From: Diplosphaera chodatii
Taxonomy: Eukaryota > Chlorophyta > Trebouxiophyceae > Prasiolales > Stichococcaceae
Reading direction: 5' to 3'
Assembly: GCA_032358165.1 (NCBI GenBank)
Contig: JAALGY010000031.1
Location: forward strand, 2,480,001-2,544,000
DNA length: 64,000 bases
The notes under the pieces were generated by a model. That model saw only the letters and a program-made list of their open reading frames with translations, made no database searches and had not been told where the DNA came from. The translations under genes and the position numbers were made by a program. Numbering within the stretch: the stretch's first letter is position 1; each line of letters starts with the position of its first letter. Shown piece by piece: positions 48,401 through 61,000 of this stretch.

Positions 48401-51400
48401 CTGCACCCCACCCCGTAGTCCCTTGTACACACGCCCGTAGGCGCCTTCGCCCTGCGTACATGGCAAGAACCTCTGCACATGCTGAGGCTTGCTAGCAACA
48501 GCAGTGCAAGAACAGCGGTGCAAGGCTGTGCCTTAGGGGCAACACAAGAGCACATGACGTTTTGCCACCGCTGCACAATTGGATAGGATTCAGCTTACCA
48601 GCAGCCACTCTGTGCCATCGGAGTGGCGGCAGATCTGGATGTCCTCGTGCGGGATCGCCCAACCCATCAGCTTCTGGTCAAAGCCGCCAACTCCGCCGTT
48701 GTCGCTGCTGCTGTCATCTGCACGGCAGACCCACAGGCATACATTTGCAGCAACAGAACACTTTGATCGTACATACGCTCATGAGGGCCATACAGTGTAT
48801 ACATCTGTGCAATGTGGTGCCTTTGGCATCATAGAGCCGTTGTCGATCTTCGTAGACTCAACCGGCATAAGCATGCTCATTAATGGCAGCATATGTGCTT
48901 CAGGGCAGATGTGGGCGCACCGTGGCTATTGGCTTGGGGGCGGCGCCTCCTCAGCAGGAAGATTGCTGTAAACAGACGCAGTGATGCTCGATAGTCACCG
49001 GTATGGAGCTGGCTCACATTGAGGGAGCTGCCAGCATGTTGGCAAGGCATGCAGGACACGTGAAGCAGGCTCGGACTGGAACTGCATAGCGCATGGTGAG
49101 GCACCACTGCTGCTGCATTGTCAGTCACCTATAATAGCGAGCACAACCGCCATGCCGACAACAGCGCCCACAACAATGCCAACGATCGCCCCGGCCGACA
49201 GCCCACTGCTCCCGCTGGCTGCCGAACTGGTAGTCGTGTTCGTGCCCGGGCTGCAGGCAGCGCAGGGCTTGAGCACGCAGCAGTTGGTCTGTGGCATGAC
49301 TACGAAGGAGATCCTGCCCCATGCAAGGTACTGTGCTACAAGGAACCTGCATAGTCATGCCGACAAAGATGGGCATGCCAAGGTTGACTCACAGGGGTAC
49401 TGCAATCACACTCGCGTTGATGAAGGTGGCCGGGACCTGCACGCCACGACATGCGATAGGATGTCAGCACTGCTGACCTGGCCACCGACATCAGTCACCT
49501 GCCCAGGGTGGTCATGACTGATGCGGGTTGAGCAGCACGTGAGCTGGCTGGGCACCTCACCGTGAAGGGGGGCAGTTGCCTGTATTCTGCACTGACGGTG
49601 ACAGTGCCATTTGCCCCACTGCCCAGCAGATACTGCTGCACTCTGGGCCGGATGCTCGCTGCAAACTCCTGCAGCACCAACACCCTTTTTGCTGACGCGT
49701 CATCAAGGTGCTGCTTGGGTCACGACAATTTGGCGGCCATTCCACTTAACATTGTCAGGCCGAACGCAGCGGTGCAGCTGCAAAGGCATTCCACACCTGA
49801 GGTGAGACTGTGCCATTTGCTATCGCTGTCGTGGCTGAGATTGTGGCCATGGCTGTCGAGTTGTCCGCTGTGCGCTTGAGCTGCATGACAACGCAAGCCA
49901 ATGAAGGACAGCTGAACTTTCATATAATACGTTTGATGTGCAAAGGACTGAATCCATGGTAGTACCCAGCACAGCTGGAATTTTGCTGCTCAAGCTGCTC
50001 AAAGTCAAGCACCGAAAGGGCAGCAGGATACCCAGCACTTGGCGGTGCAATGTCTTCCTCCTTCGCATTAGCGGGTGTGCACGATACTGGTGCCGACCCA
50101 CCTGCGTCAGTCGGCCAAAGATCCACTTTGGCGCGCTGCTCACCGCCGCCTCCAGAGCGTTCTGTGCCTCTACGGACACCGGCGCCGTGTTGGGCCCCAC
50201 AAACTGCGCCACAGCAACAGAAAGGACGGTGAAAGACCTAAGAAAACTGACAGGCTTTCGAACGGCAGGGTCCAGCAGCAGCAGGCGGGCTGCAGGAGGG
50301 ACCGCCACCTGGCAGGTGACGGTGTATGTGGAGGTAAAGAACTCCTGATACGGTGGCGGCAGCCTGGTGAGGAGCTTGATGGTGTTGTTCACCACGGCCG
50401 ACTGCAGCGGCAGGAAGGACGCCTGCAAACCAGAAATCAGCACCTGAGTAGCTGCACAGTATCTTGCATTTGGTATCGTAGATAGGAGTTGCCTTCGTCA
50501 TGGCAAACGACCAGTTCAACCTCTGCAAACATGTGATGTTGCAAGCTAAGCGTCCGTGAAGTCGGTCGAGATATTTTCTGTGTAGCACTGTACCGGAGGT
50601 GGGCTAGTTGCAAAGGCAGGTATGATGCTGCGCCTGAAGAGCAGCATGAGCCAACACCAGCGCACCTTGTAGCCAAAAGCTGATGCAGACTGCCCCAGGC
50701 TCTTCAGCAGCTCTGGCTGTCTGCGCTCACCCTACATTGGCATGATTAGGCACAGGGCTGAATGGGTACTATCCTCAGTCATCGCCTCGTCATCAGATAT
50801 CGAGGCAGACTGATCAGCGGTGCAGATCCAGTACGTTTGACGTCTCAGGAGGAGAATTTCACAGAGTTCATGCACACGTGCCAATCGTTGCTGTTCATGC
50901 AGGTTCGGTCTCTGGAGGAGTACAGCCCCCTGCACTTCAAACGCGGTGTGCACCAACTGTGCAGCAGAAGCGCTGCACACGTGTGCCAATGATGAGCAGG
51001 TGGGTGACAGCTTCAGGGTCTCAACCTGTGAGAAGAAGATGCTGCTGTTGGTGATGTATGCGACAGCAACCACCTCCAGCGCCTCGTACTGCTGCCGCGC
51101 GGACGAAGCCGTGTTTAGGCGGCCCTGCAGCAGCTTGCGGGCTGGAGCAGACGCCACCGCAGGTGCTGACCCGCCCGCGCTTGGGCTGCTGGCCGTAGAA
51201 GCCACCTCGGCAGCGTCAACTGCGCCTGTCGCAGCAGTCGTGCTGCCATTGCCGGGAAGTGCTCCTGCTGCTGTCGTGTTGCCTGCATGGCACCGTGACA
51301 TGGTCTCTGCACAGTGACCGTTGAAGACCATAGCAAGACGAAGAGCATGCATATCACAGTAGTTCACATCTTCATTCACATCTCAAGCCAGCCCAAGATG

Positions 51401-52511
51401 GATCTCATGCTGTGGCAATGTTGGTCGGCATCTCGGTCCTGCTGCACCTGCCAATGCAGCCGCCGTCACGATGGTGCTCTGCAGGCCTTTTGCCGGCTGG
51501 ACGGACTCGACGGCCGCCTGGAGTCATGGCCACCAGCGCACAGTCAGGCAGGGGTCATTGGGTAGCAGACCCACCAGCCAGCGGCTGAAAGTGCTGTTGC
51601 AGCCTAATTTGCCAGTCCACTGTCAGCGCGTACACGCAGACCAGGTGCGCTCTCAAGAGCGTGCCAGTGATGGGCCAGCACAGGTTTGCAGCATACCGTG
51701 AACTCGAACAGCGCGAACACGGAGTCGAAGGTCCGCAGCAGAGCCGTCCGCAGGCTTGGCGTCACCGGCAGCAGGTTTGGTCCCACTGCGCAGCACCAGC
51801 CAGGCGTTGCAGAAACCAGACGCTCGAAGCTGAGCAGGGCACCTTTCACAACCCTGATGGATTCTCAGAGGTCAGCAGGTGTGTCAGATGTGCTCTCCAT
51901 GCTCATGCTGCAAATGGCACATGATGATGTGCTGCCGGATGCATGCAAGAGCTCACCGACGCGGAACGTAAAGTTCAGGAACACGACGCCGGTGTCAGGC
52001 AAAGTCTCGTTGGGCCTCAGCACCTGGGCCGCTGGGATGCCCTCTGCCTCCGCTGCGGCCAAGCACCGAAACGCTTAGCCACCCACATGGCACAGGCCCC
52101 GTCGTCCACACCCGCACAGCGTGCTTGACACGCAAGGAAGCCATATGATGATGCAGCGGACTTGGTAGGGTTGTGGTCCGTGCATTGGGGCACGACCAAC
52201 CACGTCAGCGGAGACGGCGCACCCAGCGTCTGCGGTGCTGGCGAGGCAGCTTGTGCCAGCGCCCGCCGTGCCTGCAGCGAGCTGCTACTGAAAGCTGTCG
52301 ACTCCGGTGCTGTTGCGATGTCCAATGTGGCAACACGCCCGCTGCCATTGGCGCTCAGTGCCTGTGCGCTGGCTGGTGCAGCGGCGAGGGCGTCCGGGCC
52401 CGCGCCGCCTGTGCCGTGCTGCAGGGCAGCCTGCGGCGCTGCGCAGAGGCAGGCCGCATGGCACAGCAGCAGGTATGCGACGCAGGCTGCCCAGAACCTC
52501 TGCTGCAGCAT
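45439..52511 (-). CDS. Receptor-like TKL kinase C
   Basis: Paralogue of A and B with an apparently active kinase, about 1,089 residues. Exons (minus strand): 52197-52511, 51957-52047, 51697-51785, 51448-51517, 51026-51282, 50666-50731, 50309-50422, 50102-50203, 49797-49880, 49561-49668, 49393-49436, 49129-49346, 48921-48965, 48599-48717, 48341-48451, 48045-48153, 47815-47933, 47615-47683, 47421-47477, 47247-47287, 47091-47139, 46855-46992, 46540-46653, 45866-46345, 45439-45699. Signal peptide: FWAACVAYLLLCHAACLCA. Membrane span: AGAIVGIVVGAVVGMAVVLA, then IFLLRRRRP. Kinase: GEGAYGRVYKG, VALKQL, HSDMKSKNVLL, SDVGLAQL (Asp-Val-Gly), YASPEVL (Ser for Ala), SFGMVLWE. The DVG exon is split between Asp and Val, unlike A, B and D. 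The tail is short (about 250 residues), with PPNPFTQAL and a final STYAAFKN. The exon 1-2 junction is the least certain. Confidence 0.92.
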
Positions 52512-53660
52512 GGGCGGCCACAGCCAAGCTGCTGACGATGTTGTCGGGGGTGGCTGACTTGCTGACGCCTACTACAGCGCTGACCCGGGACAGCGCCGCG
52601 ACATGCAATCAAATTGCTGCGTTTGCAAGTGCGCCAGCAAGCTGCAGTGCATGAGGCTGAAAGGACTCGCACGGTCACGACCTTGTCAGCCTGCTGCGAC
52701 GGCCGATGTGCGGCACTCCGGCACGCAGATGTCTCAAAGCCCAGCAAGTGCAGTCTCTGACGCCTCAAAGCGCGATCTGAGACAGAGGATGCTGAACTTT
52801 CATCGGCTGAAATTACCGCCGGAGGATTACCGGCCTGTGTGTTGTGCTGACAATGACTAGGCAAGGAAATCGCTTCACCGGAAATACGTCAGCAAGATGT
52901 CCTAGACACAAGCCACCAACTGCACACAGCACCAAGTGGCCGGGTCTGCAGGACGGGGTTTTCTGAGCGTTCCACGGCCGCTGTCCTGCCTGTACGGGAT
53001 GGGATCAGCACGTGTCGTCCTTCCTCTGATTTCCTCCTACAACACAGATGCTGCACAGTCCAGGTTGGTCGCTTCAGGCTCTGCTCTGTCCGAGTGAGCG
53101 TGTCACCAACCATGTTACAAATTGTATCAGGCTGTGCCCGTGGTCGGAGTCCTACTTGCATGTTGCCTTTATGTGCGGTTGTGGCAATGCAGATTTGCAG
53201 CGATCTTCCCAAGAGGCGAATTATTTCGCTACGTATACAGAAGGCGTGCAGTATCACCTCAATGGTTGTCATACGTCATCTGCGGTCGGTCAACATCAGG
53301 AGCACCTGTGGACGAAACAGCCCTCGGTGTGGCCTTGTCATCCACCTTGTCTGCTCACTACAGATTTACACTGAGACGTCGACACGAACTGCAGCAGCTA
53401 AACATTCTTGTCCATGCACACAGTTCCCAAGAAGCACTGATGTGACGACGTCGTCTTCTACGTTTGTTTACACAAGTCAGAAGTGGTGGAGTTTGGTCCA
53501 GCCTATGCGGCATTGACAACATGTCCTTGCTTGCGGGCGAAGGGCCAGTATCTGGTTCGCCTCACGTTTGAACCAGCATGTGACACGATTCAGCTACAAT
53601 ATAGTACTACCGGATGGTAACATTTGGTGGGGCTGAAGTTTGCGCGTCTGACATTTCAGC
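52512..53660. promoter_or_regulatory. Divergent region upstream of kinase C and the chromate transporter locus
   Basis: About 1.15 kb between the ATG of kinase C (minus strand) and the first chromate-transporter-like exon (plus strand). Several medium open frames occur on both strands but none resembles a known protein or joins neighbouring exons. Confidence 0.35.
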
Positions 53661-53852
53661 ATGCCCACAGCGACAGACCACCGAGAAGAACCGTGTAAGC
53701 AGCCGCTGCTGCACGAGCCGCCACTGGGCGATCAATCGGATGACTTGGAACAACAGCACTGGCCGACAGCATCGCTGCAGGAGATTGCCGCACAGTTCGG
53801 GTGGTTTGGATGGATATCAATACCAAGCGCCTACATCGGACTCTTCCAGACA
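53661..53852 (+). pseudogene. Orphan duplicate of chromate transporter exon 1
   Basis: An ATG-initiated open exon of 64 codons ends in FGWFGWISIPSAYIGLFQT, followed by a good donor (GTGAGC). It parallels exon 1 of the complete gene at 54337 (FSWLGWAAFGGPSAHVSLFQK): same acidic N-terminus with a PLL motif, same end point and same phase 0. The conserved FGGPS block is changed to SIPSA. No homologue of exon 2 follows before the real exon 1. It may be a leftover of a tandem duplication, or an alternative first exon spliced to the exon 2 acceptor at 54720. Confidence 0.6.
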
Positions 53853-54336
53853 GTGAGCTGCCTTTCCGAAGAAACACCAAGGTGTACAACCCCTCCTGTG
53901 CACTGGAGCGCGCCATACTGGATGCTATAGGCCCCTGCCATCTGGACTGGATGCAGACCGCTGTTCGTCATAAGTGATTTTGGCTGCCGGCTCACTGCGG
54001 GGATGACCGGCTAGAGTTTGCGAGTGTGTTTCAGGCAAGCTCACAGATAGGCTATGTTCCAAAAGCGGCTGCACCACGGTTCACAAGCATTTGTCACCTT
54101 ACGTAATCGAGGATCTATTGCCGCCAAACGTGCTTGAACCTTGAAGCATCAAAGAGCACGGGGCCAGTCTTCTGTTACTTGCAAGGGTTGCGACCCAGTC
54201 GTGCCAGCCTTCGCAACCTGAGTGCCGCGTTGATCTTTCCGGGTGCTATCAGTCAAGCCCATCTCCACAGCATAACCGAAGTGGCTCCCCAGCAAGGCCG
54301 CAGCAAGGCTTGCGGTGATCGCTGGCGTCAACTGCG
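53853..54336. other. Spacer between duplicated chromate-transporter first exons
   Basis: About 480 bases with no recognisable coding sequence on the plus strand. It contains the promoter or 5' UTR of the transporter, or intron sequence if the 53661 exon is used. Confidence 0.35.
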
Positions 54337-57284
54337 ATGCCGCGCCCTGACGTTGAAGCAGGAAGCGGACAGACTCCGGCCAGCTCCCTGGCAGCACCAC
54401 TGCTGAATGGCGAAAACCGCTCTGATGCTGTGGACGTGGCTGACACAGTGTCACACAAGCAGCTGGTCGAGCAGTTCTCGTGGCTTGGGTGGGCAGCGTT
54501 TGGGGGCCCGTCCGCCCACGTTTCGCTATTTCAGAAGGTGCTGCACCGCCCTGCTGCCAGCTGCGCCGCTTGGCCAGTGGATCTGCAGCTGGCTTCGCGG
54601 TGGCGGGCATGCTTGTAGATGCGCATAGCTCCCTGGGCGCCGCGCAATTGCTGGAAGCGTAGTCAAGGCTGCCTGGCAATCATGCTCCCGTGCTTCACCC
54701 ACCCTGTCCGTCACCCGCAGGTGCTCGTTGAGAAGCTAGCATGGCTGCCGGCCGGCGTGTTCCTGGAGCTGCTCGCGCTGTGCCAGTGCCTCCCCGGGCC
54801 CTCCTCCACGCAGCTCTCGTTTGCGCTGGGCATCACGCAGCAGGGCGCCACCGGCGGCCTGCTCTCGGGTGAGCCCCCGGTGTGGACCCCCGGTTGCGCA
54901 CTTCCCAGCGTTCCTCAGCATGGTCATTTCGCCTTGGCACATGACGACTTTGGTGGGCATGTGCACAGTCTGCTGCGGCTGCGGCCCGCTGCTGTGCTGC
55001 CACTCAAGCCCTACCCTGCATTGCTCAACACACGCTGATCCAGCTGCAAGGTCGGGACCATTGCACACCATGCAGGCGGGCTGTTCCAGTACCCAGGGGC
55101 GCTGCTCAGCGCGCTGGCGGGGGTGGGCGCCTCCCGCTTCCTGCGCAACCCCCCCGACTGGCTGCACTCCATCACCGCTGGAGGTACGTTTGCGCATGTA
55201 TGCACGAAACGAGGCAGCAACATGATTGCAATGACTGCAGTTTGACTTTCTTGACCGCCTGCTACTGCTTCGCTTTCCACACGGCGCCTCCGCCTGCTGT
55301 GCTCACCACCTGGTGCATTCAAGGGTGCTTCCTCTGGCCTTTGATTGCATGACTCCATCGTGCTGCCGCTGTCACACACGCAGGGCTGTCGGCTGTGGGT
55401 GTTGCGCTGGTTGCGAGCGCGGCCAAGACGCTCATTGGCAGCACCTGCAAGGACAGCGTCGCGATGGTCATAAATGCACTTGCGGCGGTGGCGGTGCTGC
55501 TGTACCCCGCCACCTGGATGTTCCCGCTCGTCATCGTGCTAGGCGCGCACCCAGGCAGCTGCACATGTGGCAAACACCACTGCACTATGCATTGAGCCCG
55601 TCATGCATCATATTGAGACCAGAGCCCTTTGGTGCACCGGGACCTGGCTCAACATGATGGTGCCGTCCCGCACCGCAGGCGGCCTGACGACGCTGTGGAC
55701 CCGGCGGCGCGATGAGCTGCCGCCGCAGGCGCACGACGCGGCCGTAAAGCGCTTTGGCGTGAGCCGCGGCGCGGGGCTGGGCCTGGCGGCGCTGTGGCTG
55801 GTGCTGCTCATCGGCGGCATAGTGCTGCGGCAGATGTTCGACTGGCAGGTGAGGGTCGCATCTCTGATGCTCGGGTGTGTTAATACACTGCACGCCCGTC
55901 TTGCCTGCGGTTGCATGTTAGGTGCTGTCGACGCTGCCTGCTGTGCTTTCATACTCTGATTGTTGCGTGTTATGCTTGAAGGTGCTGAACTGGTGGGAGA
56001 CCTTCTTCCGGACGGGGTCCCTCATCTTTGGAGGCGGCCAGGTGGGCGAACCATGCATCGGCACATTGATCGCGCTGCAATGGTCGTCACAGCGCGGATC
56101 CCTGCAATGCGGCATACTGTAGCCGGCATCGTCTACAGCAACAGCAGTACCACAGCTTCAGCCTGCTCTACCCGAGGCCGCAACATGACGCGTGCCGCCC
56201 CGCGCGCAGGTGGTGCTGCCGATGCTGAGCAGCGAGGTGGTCAGCACGGGGTGGATGAGCGAGTCGGACTTCCTCACCGGGCTCGCCCTCATCCAGGCGC
56301 TGCCCGGGCCCCTGTTCAACCTGTCCGCCTACATCGGTGCGTGCTCCAGTGGATCTGCTCTCAAGCGCACATTCTCACTGCACATGCTATCTGAATGTAT
56401 CGACTCAATCTAGAGCCTCATTGCCTCCCGAGCAGGCCTCAGTAGCTGCAAATATTTTGGGACCCTGGCCTTAGCGTCACCCACAGCTCGATGCTCTGCT
56501 GCTGCAGGCGCCATCGTGGCCCTCAACGCCGGGTACGCCTCCATCATCGGCATCGCGGTGTGCTGGCTGGCGCTCTTCCTGCCCGGCATCCTCATGATCT
56601 ACGCGGTGCTGCCCTGGTGGGGCGCCTTCCGCAACGTCGCGGTGTACCGCAGGTGCTCTCACTCGCTTGCTCCAGGGCCATCTGCGCCCTCAGACGTGCT
56701 GCTGCCCCATGCTGAATTGTGAGCAATGGCACCACACATCTGAAGGGGCTGCAAGCCCTTCCACTGTGTGCAGGAACTATCAGTGCAGTGTCGATATTTC
56801 AACTCGAAGGATCGGAGCTGGGCTGCTTGCAGGATGCTGCCGGGGCTGAACGCGGCGGCGGTGGGGCTCATCACCGCGGCGGTGTTCCAGCTGTCGTTCT
56901 CCGTGCGCGCCAACAGCCCCACCCCCGTGGCGTCCACCTGCATCGGTGCGCCCGCCCGCTTTGCAGCGGCCCGTGTCGGTGACGCCTGCTTGGGCACGGG
57001 CTCCTCTGAGTCCCCGGGTCTCCAGCGGGCCCACAGCCTGTTGATGCATGTTTGCGATGACTCGAAAGCGTCACAGCTGACGGTTGCATGAATTCTGTTT
57101 AACAGGCTGCGTCACCGGGCTGGCAAGCGCGCCTGGTGCTCTGTTCCGGCACACCCTGTTGTGCGCCTCTCTTGCAGGCATCATCGGCTTCTGTATGGTG
57201 GACTTCCTTGCGGTGCCCGCGCCGGCGGCGATCGCGTTTGGCGGCCTCCTGGGCCTTGTCGCCTGGGCTGCCCACATGCACTGA
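54337..57284 (+). CDS. chrA: Chromate ion transporter (CHR family)
   Basis: Polytopic membrane protein of the CHR superfamily, which exports chromate in bacteria and is linked to chromate/sulfate transport in algae. Ten exons: 54337-54537, 54721-54868, 55075-55182, 55384-55542, 55679-55848, 55982-56041, 56210-56336, 56508-56652, 56833-56945, 57178-57284. The product is about 445 residues, the length of the two-domain family. First half: FSWLGWAAFGGPSAHVSLFQ, LLALCQCLPGPSSTQLSFAL. Second half: FFRTGSLIFGGGQVVLPML, GLALIQALPGPLFNLSAYIG. The paired FGG and LPGP motifs mark the two homologous CHR domains. Long hydrophobic segments follow each. The N-terminus is cytosolic and acidic. Intron 4 starts with GC (at 55543), the reading that gives VLGGGLTTLW in phase. 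Substrate in this organism is inferred from the family only. Confidence 0.95.
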
Positions 57285-58024
57285 GGGGAGGGACCGCAGG
57301 GCAGCACCTGGAGCAGCAGCGCTCGTCATAGTACGCCACTGATGTACAGGGAGTCAGCGAGGTGTTCGTGGCAGTGTCTAAGTGAGTGCCCAACGCCAGC
57401 TGAACCTGCTGCTGGCCGCCAGCTGGACCTAGGCTGCCCGTTGGTGCCACCCCGCAGTGGCACTGTGGCGGCGAGGGGTGCCGTTTACAGTGTGCTGAAA
57501 CACTGAACGGCTGGTGTCTTGCTGCTGCTGAGCCTCGTCCAGCAGCAGCAGCAGCAGCAGCCACAGCTCCACAGCTTGCCCGGCCTAATTAGGAGACTGC
57601 TGCTGAGAAGTGAGGAAGCAACATCATGCGCCGTAGAATACTACCTTTTACTGCTGGCTGAAGTTCGATTCCAGAGTTATGGGACTCGTGTCAGTGCATT
57701 TCTGATTCAGCACAAATGGGACTTGTAGCAGTGCTGGTCAGAAGTCTTGAGTGTTTCAAACAAACATATTATTGGAAACAGAGCAGTAGCGCCAAAATGA
57801 AATCGTCTAGCATATGGAGTCATCAGCGTAAGTCCTTGTTGTCCAGTCAGTTTGGCATGGTATCATGAGTGCTCCTCCCAGCGTTCCCCTGTTCGGTTGA
57901 AGTAAACCATGTGCAACATCCGCCTGCAGTGTCCCCGTGGCAATGAATCACGCTCACCTTGCAAAATTGCAGGCCTTATTGTATCTGTCTGCTGCCTCCC
58001 CTCACGGACGGTCCTGCCCCAAAA
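57285..58024. other. Convergent intergenic region, chromate transporter / kinase D
   Basis: About 740 bases. It holds a (CAG)7 run at 57540-57560 that can fold with the (GCT) run at 57520-57530. TTACA at 57485-57489 is a possible TGTAA for kinase D, though 535 bases past its stop. No TGTAA was seen for the transporter. No gene is seen. Confidence 0.4.
57540..57560. repeat. (CAG)7 trinucleotide repeat
   Basis: Seven CAG units in non-coding sequence, with a short GCT run about 10-20 bases before them that could pair with the repeat. Confidence 0.8.
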
Positions 58025-61000
58025 TTATGGCTGAGCGCCATCGCTAGATGCCGAGTCGCTGACCACGCTACTCTGCCGCCCGGCGGTGATGTCGTGCCGC
58101 TTCCATGATGCCAGCTTGCCGGCGCTCCTGTTTTGCAGCACCTTAGCAGTCTCCACAGTCTCCACTGGCTGCTTCACCTGATGCTCGGCTGGGTGCTGCA
58201 CCGTGCCACCATCGCACTGTGTGCTGCTGGTAGTGTGGTCCTTAGGAGGCTGACCATTGCTGGTGCCATCTGTCTCGCCGTTTGTGAAGGCTGCCGGCCG
58301 CAGGCGGGGCGGCGACGGCCATGGCGGCGGGACCGTCCCCGCGCTGCTGCTGCTGCTGCTGCCGCTCAGCTTCCGGCTCGACACGCCCTGCTCGGCTTTG
58401 CTCGCTGTCTGGGTGGCGCAGATGCCTCCCTGTTTGCTGTTCGTCTGCGTCGTGGCTCTTGTGGCGGTGGCTTTGGTGCCTGGCGCGGCGGGGCTGCTGT
58501 CGGCGGCAGCATAACCTGCGGGCGCGTTGCCCTGTAGCGGCTTAGAGCCCTTGTCAAGCCCCACTTCCCGTGCCTGTGGACATGAGAGTATATCAGGTAC
58601 ACGATCGATGCGTGCATGTGCGACGGCGGCAGCTGCCTTCATGGAGCTCTGACACCGGCCAATGCTGGTGACACTGGCGAAACAGTCTCATGTGGGCACA
58701 CACTTTCAAAGCCCCATCCAGGCCCACCTTTGAAGCCGCCCTGCCTGCTACATGCTGACCAATCTCCCGCCGCGCCTGTGCGGTCGACGGGCTTTCTGGC
58801 GGCAATGGTGTCGCCTGCTGCTCAGCATGGCCCCGAGTCTCAGAGTTGGCGGCCGTGACCGCCGCTGCTGCCGAGGTGGCGGCTGCGCCTTTACCAGCGG
58901 TCGCATGGCCGTCGGTGCCGCCGCCGCCGCTGTCGCCGGGCGCCGAGCCCCAGGCGCTGCTGCCGGCCGTGGAGAAGCTGGGCGCCTGCATGCAACCATG
59001 TTGGCGCTCACGATGCTACCATACTGGCGCACACAACCGGAGTTGCCACCCTGCCGATGGCTCCCAACTGCGCTGACTACGACCTTGTGGATCGATGGTG
59101 GCTGCTACAGCAAAAAAGGGTGTCACAGCAACCCCCTCTGAGGTTGTGCATAGATCACATGATCTTGTTTGAATGCAAGACCTAGCTGCTGCAGCAGGCT
59201 GCTGTGCAGCAGCCCCACCAGCAGTCAGCATGCCTGAGGACGCACCCTGCCGTAGATGCCATCACTGGAGCCTGTGTCACTCCTGAAGCCTGGCGCGGCT
59301 CCTGCTCGTGTGGTGCTGCTGGCGCGAACGATGTGCTGCTCGCATGAGGCACGTATCCACTCGAAGCATGCCTGCACGCAGCGATGGAGATAGTGAACAT
59401 ATAGGTAAGATGGCTGTATGGCAGCCTGCTCCCCGTCACACCACAGCTTTGCCGGCAAGCCAGCGGGCCTGCAACCGCGCTCTCCGGCTCGTCTGCTGTG
59501 CGGTTCATACACTCGGGTCGTCACAACTGGCTCAAGGGGAATAGAGGTTCCATTCCTTCTATTCCCCTTGACTGGCTGCAAGAGCGCATGATCCCGCACC
59601 TTGGCAGAGGGTCGCTGGGAGGGCATCTGCGCGGTGCACTGCAGGATGAGCTCCCAGATGTCCTGCACCCATCACCCAGCCACCCTTCGATGCTTGCAAG
59701 CCCAAACATCGGCCATGGAAAGCACAGCTCGAAGCAGGAAATCAGCATCCATGGCGGATGATGAAGTGATGTTGAGACAATGGTCTTGAACAGCTGGCTT
59801 GCCTGGGGACAGTCCTCAGGCACCCGTGGCGGCGGGAGCTTGCCACGCATCGTCGGCATGATCCCCGTCACGATCTCAAGCAGCACCACGCCAAAGCTGC
59901 AGCGGCGGACGCAGCTTCGGTCAGTGCAGGCGGGAGGGCAGCCCACTGCTGCACTGGGCGATCCACCCATGCTGCAAAGAAACATGCAGTTGGGCAAGAG
60001 AAGCAGCAGGACGGCACAGCGGCCCCACCTGAATATGTCCGACGACAGGGAGCTGGGCTCGCCGAGCAGGGTCTCCGGTGCGGCATAGGCAAATGTGCTG
60101 CAGTGTCACAGCAAGCAGCGAGTCAGGCCAGATGCGGGGACAAGCCTATGCTGCAGGTGAGTAGACTGACTTGGATCAGGGCAACCCAGCTGCTGCCGTG
60201 TCAACACCACAGTAAACTAGCCACTCCTGCGAGGCGCTGCAAGCAGCAGTGGATGGCGGTCAGACTGGTGACGCCTCATGCAGGGCTCACAATGCCAGCA
60301 CGGGGGCGTTCTCGGAGTGCGCGTCCACCAGCTGCGCCAGGCCCACGTCGCTGATCTTCGCGTTCATGGCGCTGCTGAGCAGCACGTTCTTCGTTTTCAG
60401 ATCCGAGTGCATGACCTGCAACCGGAACAATCGCTGCATGATCCAGGTGATCGACCTGCGCAGCGCCTGTTCCTCATGTGCTGCCGAGGTTTGCCAGTTG
60501 TCCAACATGCACACCAGAGACCCGGCCATCGATACAGGCTGCACATGGCACCGCCGTCAAAGGGTGAGGCGCCTGCTGACTGCTCAGCACCGCACCTCGT
60601 GGGAGTGCAGGAAGTACAGCCCGCGCGCAATGTCGAGCGCTATGCGGTGGCCGCGGCTGTACCACCGCAGCTGCCCGCCGCTGTCCCTGGCGATTGCGGC
60701 GCACAGGTCCCCGCCTGTCCAGGTGAGGTGCAGGCTGTTTCAGTGTGCAGGTGCTAGTCAGAGCTGTGGTCAACCCCAAGGGTGGAAACCACCTCCTTTC
60801 GTGTGGGAACTCACACAAGCTCGGGTACGATGCTGTGGCCTGTCTCATCGCCGGCATGGTTGCCATCTGGTGCAAATCCTAAACCCAACGGCACCCGCAC
60901 CTTCCATGTACTCGGTGACCAGGATGGGGTCGGAGCCGTCCTGCACGCAGGCGCCGTAGAACTGCACGATGTTGCGGTCGTAGTTGAGGCCCTTCAGGAT

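Noticed and set aside
6940..57284. Bacterial origin or contamination, suggested by pdxK and chrA
   Set aside because: Both genes have many spliceosomal introns in conserved protein blocks and sit among algal genes; no operon structure.
57655..57680. GTTCGATTCC, resembling a tRNA T-arm
   Set aside because: No acceptor stem, anticodon arm or D-arm can be built around it.
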